A stretch of DNA of 9,819 nucleotides from Jatrophihabitans sp. (GTDB lineage: Bacteria > Actinomycetota > Actinomycetes > Mycobacteriales > Jatrophihabitantaceae). Positions 6,561 through 9,819 of this stretch are shown in pieces (position 1 is the stretch's first letter; the number at the start of each line of letters is the position of its first letter). The notes beneath the pieces are model-generated. The model was not told the origin of the DNA and searched no databases. It saw only the letters and a list, made by a program, of their open reading frames with translations. Where the stretch lies: positions 1 through 9,819 of the forward strand of contig SCQZ01000239.1 in the NCBI GenBank assembly GCA_004299665.1, given 5' to 3'. The position numbers and the translations under genes are program-made.

Positions 6561-6670
6561 GCCGAGCGACAGCGAGCGAATCAATGTCACCGCGCGAGCG
6601 GCAGCAAGCGAATCAGTGTCACCGTGCGCGGGGAGCGGGGCCCTGCAGATTGGACCGGTACCCACCGTGA
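6557..6670 (+). other. Mini-ORF (37 codons) bridging the two neighbouring genes
   Basis: An ATG at 6557 overlaps the stop of the SGNH-like gene as ATGA. The frame runs 37 codons to a TGA at 6668-6670, which overlaps the chosen GTG start of the methyltransferase as GTGA. The frame consists largely of the two 32-bp repeat copies, and its product is unremarkable (Ser/Arg/Gln-rich). There is no clear Shine-Dalgarno. It may be chance, or a translational relay that carries ribosomes between the two genes. I do not claim a functional peptide. Confidence 0.2.
6564..6627 (+). repeat. Tandem 32-bp imperfect direct repeat (two copies)
   Basis: Positions 6564-6595 and 6596-6627 are two directly adjacent 32-bp copies, identical at 28 of 32 positions. 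Both contain the core AGCGAATCARTGTCACCG. All four differences are transitions. The repeat begins three bases after the stop of the SGNH-like gene and fills most of the gap to the next gene. GAGCG- and GCGAATCA-type words recall short repeats scattered between genes in some actinobacteria; that link is from memory and untested. Confidence 0.75.
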
Positions 6671-7746
6671 AGACGCCCACCTCTACCTCCCGGCTCGCCG
6701 CCCGGCTGCGCCGCGCGGACGGGCAACTGACCCGCCGGTGGGCGAAGGGGCGACTCAAGCAACTGGCCGCGCGTGCGGGCTTCCTCGTCACCCGCATGGA
6801 CGACGAGGCGCGACGCTACGTCCGCGCCTCCTACAACGCGGCGGTCCCGCTGCCCGAGGGCGCCGAGCAGACGCTGCGCACGGACAACCCGGAACTGGTC
6901 GCGCTCCAGCAGGCGTACGACGCGATGCCGGGCCCGGCGACCAGCCCCACCCAGTGGGACGCCGGCTTCTTGCGCAAGAACCTGTCGCTGGCCTGGTTCC
7001 GCGGCGACAACGCCTACGTCTGGCAGTTCCGGCAGGCACGCTCCGCCGCCGACGCGCGCACCTACCTGCAGCGCCTCGACATCGCCTCGCGCGACCGGCT
7101 CGGCCTGCTGGGGACGCTGGAGGAGGACGGCCTGTTCGGCGCGTGGACCTTCACGTTCGGCGCGCTGCCGCCGGTGAGCCGGGACCTGCTCGACAGCGTC
7201 AACGAGATCAACTACCTGGACGCGCAGATGGGCCTGAGCACCGTCCCGGGGCTGCGGGTGGTGGACATCGGCGCCGGCTACGGCCGCCTCGCGCACCGCA
7301 TGTCCACCGCGCTGCCCAACCTGGCCGCCTACGACTGCATCGACGGCGTGGCGGTGTCGACGTTCCTGTGCGGCTACTACGTCGGCTTCCGCGCCCTGCC
7401 GGCGACGGTGCGGGTGATCCCCGCGCACCGGCACGACACCCTCGCCGGGGCGTACGACCTCGCGGTCAACATCCACAGCTTCGCCGAGTGTTCGCTCGAG
7501 ACGATCCGGTGGTGGCTGGAGCGCATCGCCGAACGCGAGATCGAGTGGCTGCTCATCGTGCCCAACACGCCCACGGACCTGCTCAGCACCGAACTCGACG
7601 GCAGCTCCCGGGACTTCATGCCCTTCGTGCTACAGGCGGGATACACCCTGGTGGACAGCCGGTGGACCCACGAGTCGGACGAGCTGCGCGAGCTGATCGG
7701 CACGAACGACCGCTTCTTCCTGTTCCGCCGGTCAGCGGCGCAGTAG
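6667..7746 (+). CDS. Putative sugar O-methyltransferase (class I SAM-dependent)
   Basis: This is a 359-residue protein with a helical N-terminal half (about 1-190) that includes NEINYLDAQMGL (179-190). A Rossmann-type SAM-binding domain follows. Motif I is VVDIGAGYGRLAHR (198-211), the strand-2 acidic region is YDCIDG (222-227), and motif II is YDLAVNIHSFAEC (263-275), followed by WLLIVPNTP (294-302). The long N-terminal extension with an N-E-I-N-Y-L motif ahead of the D-I-G-A-G-Y-G-R loop fits the 'putative sugar O-methyltransferase' group found in polysaccharide loci. Start GTG 6667 is chosen because the protein begins plausibly there (KTPTSTSRLAARLR) and overlaps the mini-ORF stop as GTGA. 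GTG 6616 in the same frame lies inside the repeat. Its stop overlaps the convergent glf stop by 15 nt. The methyltransferase fold is confident; the sugar substrate is inferred. Confidence 0.8.
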   Translation: MKTPTSTSRLAARLRRADGQLTRRWAKGRLKQLAARAGFLVTRMDDEARRYVRASYNAAVPLPEGAEQTLRTDNPELVALQQAYDAMPGPATSPTQWDAGFLRKNLSLAWFRGDNAYVWQFRQARSAADARTYLQRLDIASRDRLGLLGTLEEDGLFGAWTFTFGALPPVSRDLLDSVNEINYLDAQMGLSTVPGLRVVDIGAGYGRLAHRMSTALPNLAAYDCIDGVAVSTFLCGYYVGFRALPATVRVIPAHRHDTLAGAYDLAVNIHSFAECSLETIRWWLERIAEREIEWLLIVPNTPTDLLSTELDGSSRDFMPFVLQAGYTLVDSRWTHESDELRELIGTNDRFFLFRRSAAQ

Positions 7747-8949
7747 GCGCGAGGGCACGGCGACGCCCGGGGCGAAGTGCGGCCTGAGCGTGTTCTCGAA
7801 CAGCCGCAGCGCCGACGCGATCGCCATGTGCATGTCGAGGTACTGGTAGCTGCCGAGCCGGCCGCCGAACATCACCATGGGTTCGGTCCTGGCCAGCCGG
7901 CGGTACTCGGCCAGAATCGCGCGGTCCGCCGCCGTGTTCACCGGGTAGTACGGCTCGTCGCCGTCCCGGGCGAAGCGCGAGTACTCGCGCACCACCACGG
8001 TCCGGCCCGGCGGGTAGGCCCGTTCCGGGTGGAAGTGCTTGAACTCCAGCACGCGGGTCCACGGCACGTCCAGGTCGTTGTAGTTCATGACCGGCGTGCC
8101 CTGGAAGTCGTCGACCTCGAGGACCTGCGACTCGAAGTCCAGCGTGCGCCAGGACAGCCGGCCGGCCCGGTGCCCGAAGTACGCGTCGACGGGGCCGGTG
8201 TAGACGATCGGTACCCGCCCCCGCATCGCGTCGCGCAGCCCGAGGGCGCGATCGAGGAAGTCGCACCCCAGCCGGACCTCGATGTTCGGGTGATCGGCCA
8301 TCCGCTGCAGCCAGGCCGCGTAGCCGTCGACCGGCAGTCCCTCGTAGGTGTCGTCGAAGTACCGGTTGTCGAACGTGTAGCGCACCGGCAAGCGGGTGAT
8401 GATGTCCGCGCTCAACTCGATGGGGTCGGTCTGCCACTGCTTGGCGGTGTAGCCCTTGACGAACGCCTCGTACAGCGGCCGGCCGATCAGGCTGATGGCC
8501 TTCTCCTCGAGGTTGGCGGCCCGGGCCGGGTCGAACTCGCGTGACTGCTCGGCGATCAGTGCGCGCGCCTCGTCGGGGGTGAAGGACCGCCCGAAGAACA
8601 CGTTGATCAGGTTGAGGTTGAACGGCAGGGCGTAGACCTGGCCGGCGTGCCTGCCGAACACCCGATGCTGGTAGCCGGTGAACGACGTGAAGCGGTTGAC
8701 GTAGTCCCAGACGTCGGCACGGGAGGTGTGGAACAGGTGGGCGCCGTACCGGTGGACCTCGATGCCGGTGCCGGGCTCGCGCTCGCTGAACGCGTTCCCG
8801 CCGATGTGGGTGCGGCGCTCGACGACGAGCACGCGCAACCCCAGTTCGCTCGCGCAGCGCTCGGCGACGGTGAGCCCGAACAGGCCGGACCCCACGACGA
8901 CGAGGTCGGGGCCGCGGCTCACCGCACGTCCCGGGATCGCGACGCCCAC
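7732..8949 (-). CDS. glf: UDP-galactopyranose mutase
   Basis: This FAD-dependent enzyme interconverts UDP-galactopyranose and UDP-galactofuranose, supplying the donor for galactofuranose in cell-surface glycans. From GTG 8949 it has 405 residues, close to the usual length (about 370-400). The dinucleotide loop is VVVGSGLFGLT (17-27), and the ADP-binding acidic end is VVERRTHIGGNAFSE (42-56). Mycobacterial-type signatures follow: YGAHLFHTS (68-76), NLEEKAISLIGRPLYEAF (146-163), KGYTAKQWQTDP (165-176), TRLPVRYTFDNRYF (185-198), TYEGLPVDGY (201-210), QGTPVMNYNDLDVPWTR (283-299), REYSRF (321-326) and GGRLGSYQYLDMHMAIASAL (362-381). All core regions are intact. Start 8949 has GAGGA 8 nt upstream; GTG 8922, giving MSRGPDLVVVGSG, is close to homologous N-termini and is a real alternative. 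The gene lies 11 nt after the methyltransferase at 8961 and is likely co-transcribed. Confidence 0.97.
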   Translation of the reverse strand: MGVAIPGRAVSRGPDLVVVGSGLFGLTVAERCASELGLRVLVVERRTHIGGNAFSEREPGTGIEVHRYGAHLFHTSRADVWDYVNRFTSFTGYQHRVFGRHAGQVYALPFNLNLINVFFGRSFTPDEARALIAEQSREFDPARAANLEEKAISLIGRPLYEAFVKGYTAKQWQTDPIELSADIITRLPVRYTFDNRYFDDTYEGLPVDGYAAWLQRMADHPNIEVRLGCDFLDRALGLRDAMRGRVPIVYTGPVDAYFGHRAGRLSWRTLDFESQVLEVDDFQGTPVMNYNDLDVPWTRVLEFKHFHPERAYPPGRTVVVREYSRFARDGDEPYYPVNTAADRAILAEYRRLARTEPMVMFGGRLGSYQYLDMHMAIASALRLFENTLRPHFAPGVAVPSRLLRR

Positions 8950-8957
8950 ATGTCCCG

Positions 8958-8962
8958 TCCTC
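8958..8962 (-). promoter_or_regulatory. Ribosome binding site GAGGA of glf, overlapping the upstream stop codon
   Basis: On the minus strand the TGA stop of the preceding methyltransferase reads on as TGAGGA. Its GAGGA lies 8 nt before GTG 8949, so stop codon and ribosome binding site share bases, as is common in coupled operons. Confidence 0.5.
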
Positions 8963-9671
8963 ACCGGAGCCGGATCGCGACCTGCGCGAAGTACGGCGCG
9001 GTCGCCGCCAGCACGTCGTACTCCCGGCGGTACGCGTTGCAGTAGTCGGCCAGCGCGGCGAACTCGTTGAGCACCGAGGAGAACTCGTCGAACACGACGA
9101 TCGATCCGGGCGCCAGGATGTCGTCGCACTTGCTCAGCACGAACAGCGTCGAGGAGTACAGGTCGGCGTCGCAGTGCACGACCAGCGGCGCGCGGGGGGT
9201 GAAGTCCGCGACGAAGCCCCCCAGCGTGTCCTGGAACAGTCCGGGCACGAAGGCGACCCGGTCGTCGTCGATCTGCGGGACCGCCCCGCCGGTGTCGAAC
9301 GCGCCGGCCTGCATCCGGGCGTCGATCCGGTGCCACTGTTCGGGCAGTCCGGTGAACGTGTCGAAGCCGACGAAGCGCGATTCGCGATGGCGGTTCAGTT
9401 CGGCCCAGCACCTGATCGAGCCGCCCTCGTACACCCCGAACTCCAGGTAGTCCAGCGCCCGGTCCCCGATGCACTCGCCGTGCAGGTACTCGTACATGCG
9501 GACCCGGTCGGCGAACGTGGGGCAGTCGGCGGGCACGTGGCGGCGGCGCCAGGTCTCGACCTTGGCCAGGTTGAACAGCACGTCCGCCCGGGTGTTGTCG
9601 ATGCCCGCCTTGGCGACGGCGACCTTGAGCCGGGAACGCATGCCGCGCCTCGCGGGGGGGTCCTGCCTCAC
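8961..9671 (-). CDS. Class I SAM-dependent methyltransferase, TylF/MycF-like
   Basis: This is a 236-residue methyltransferase. The glycine-rich SAM loop is YLEFGVYEGGS (75-85), and strand 2 with its acidic residue is FVGFDTFTGLPEQW (100-113). GLFQDTL (144-150) follows, then VVHCDADLYSST (164-175) and APGSIVVFDEF (187-197). The DAD motif (168-170) together with D195/E196 matches the acidic cluster that binds the catalytic metal in TylF/MycF sugar O-methyltransferases. A metal-dependent sugar methylation is therefore a reasonable inference, though the sugar is unknown. GTG 9671 is chosen because GGAAGGA lies 6 nt upstream and because it overlaps the preceding stop as GTGA. ATG 9641, with GAGG 6 nt upstream, is possible. 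It is followed after 11 nt by glf, so it probably acts in the same pathway. Confidence 0.82.
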   Translation of the reverse strand: MRQDPPARRGMRSRLKVAVAKAGIDNTRADVLFNLAKVETWRRRHVPADCPTFADRVRMYEYLHGECIGDRALDYLEFGVYEGGSIRCWAELNRHRESRFVGFDTFTGLPEQWHRIDARMQAGAFDTGGAVPQIDDDRVAFVPGLFQDTLGGFVADFTPRAPLVVHCDADLYSSTLFVLSKCDDILAPGSIVVFDEFSSVLNEFAALADYCNAYRREYDVLAATAPYFAQVAIRLR

Positions 9672-9819
9672 CGCACTTCCTTCCGATCTCGAACGTTCAC
9701 GGTGTCTCCATGTCCGAGCATCGCCGCCACGCTCGCCTTCACCCGCTCGACCGGGATGGCGATGTCGTCGTAGTTGCCGTGCATCGGTGCCCCCTCCCGG
9801 TGGTCGCCGTCGGCGACGA
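9668..9819 (-). CDS. 3' end of an unidentified reading frame (partial, or a small gene from 9784)
   Basis: A frame enters from the right edge and ends at TGA 9670-9668, giving 49 visible codons. It overlaps the next gene's GTG as GTGA, so it is very likely translated and coupled. The visible residues include NYDDIAIPVERVKASVAAML and end RDRKEVR; I do not recognise a family. An internal ATG at 9784 is preceded by GGGAGGGGG with about 5 nt spacing, an excellent Shine-Dalgarno. That would make a 38-residue small protein rather than a C-terminus. Which is right needs sequence beyond 9819. It is probably the upstream member of the glf operon. Confidence 0.55.
   Translation of the reverse strand, partial: VADGDHREGAPMHGNYDDIAIPVERVKASVAAMLGHGDTVNVRDRKEVR

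Noticed and set aside
7616..8437. Minus-strand open frame of about 273 codons over the glf region
   Set aside because: It is out of frame with glf, whose full set of conserved motifs leaves no doubt which frame is coding.
8647..9773. Several plus-strand open frames opposite glf and the TylF-like gene
   Set aside because: They are antisense to genes with clear catalytic motifs and show shadow-like composition.
1..9819. tRNA, rRNA, CRISPR array, insertion sequence or integration site
   Set aside because: I looked for cloverleaf-like sequences, regularly spaced repeats, transposase motifs and terminal inverted repeats and saw none. The only repeat is the two-copy 32-bp tandem.

Overview
The window is very GC-rich, uses GTG starts freely and has mostly G/C third codon positions. 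Together with a UDP-galactopyranose mutase that reads like the mycobacterial Glf, this points to a chromosome of a high-GC actinobacterium. I cannot name the genus. Nearly every gene belongs to one theme: assembly and modification of a cell-surface polysaccharide exported by a Wzx/Wzy-type route, probably containing galactofuranose.

Layout from left to right. (1) Minus strand, 1-370: N-terminal part of a Wzz-type chain-length/co-polymerase protein that runs off the left edge. (2) A divergent intergenic region, 371-574. (3) Plus strand, 575-4318: an O-antigen polymerase/ligase-like membrane protein, an FkbM-family methyltransferase and a Wzx-like flippase. (4) Minus strand, 4261-5409: a GT4-type glycosyltransferase whose 3' end overlaps the flippase 3' end. 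(5) A second divergent promoter region, 5410-5594. (6) Plus strand, 5595-7746: an SGNH/GDSL-like protein, a tandem 32-bp repeat, and a putative sugar O-methyltransferase. (7) Minus strand, 7732-9819: UDP-galactopyranose mutase (glf), a TylF/class I methyltransferase upstream of it, and the 3' end of one more reading frame that leaves the window.

Proposed joint function (inference from families and context): Glf supplies UDP-galactofuranose, the GT4 enzyme adds a sugar to the lipid-linked repeat unit, the flippase moves the unit across the membrane, and the polymerase joins units under control of the Wzz protein. Three methyltransferases from three different families, plus an SGNH-like protein, probably modify the sugars. 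No priming transferase is in the window, so the locus continues on one or both sides.

The least ordinary signals are: a promoter-like sequence shared with identical spacing by the two plus-strand blocks; a tandem repeat that encodes a mini-ORF coupled at both ends to its neighbours; a basic Pro/Arg tail on the flippase; and the dense set of methyltransferases. I see no RNA genes, CRISPR arrays, insertion sequences or integration sites.
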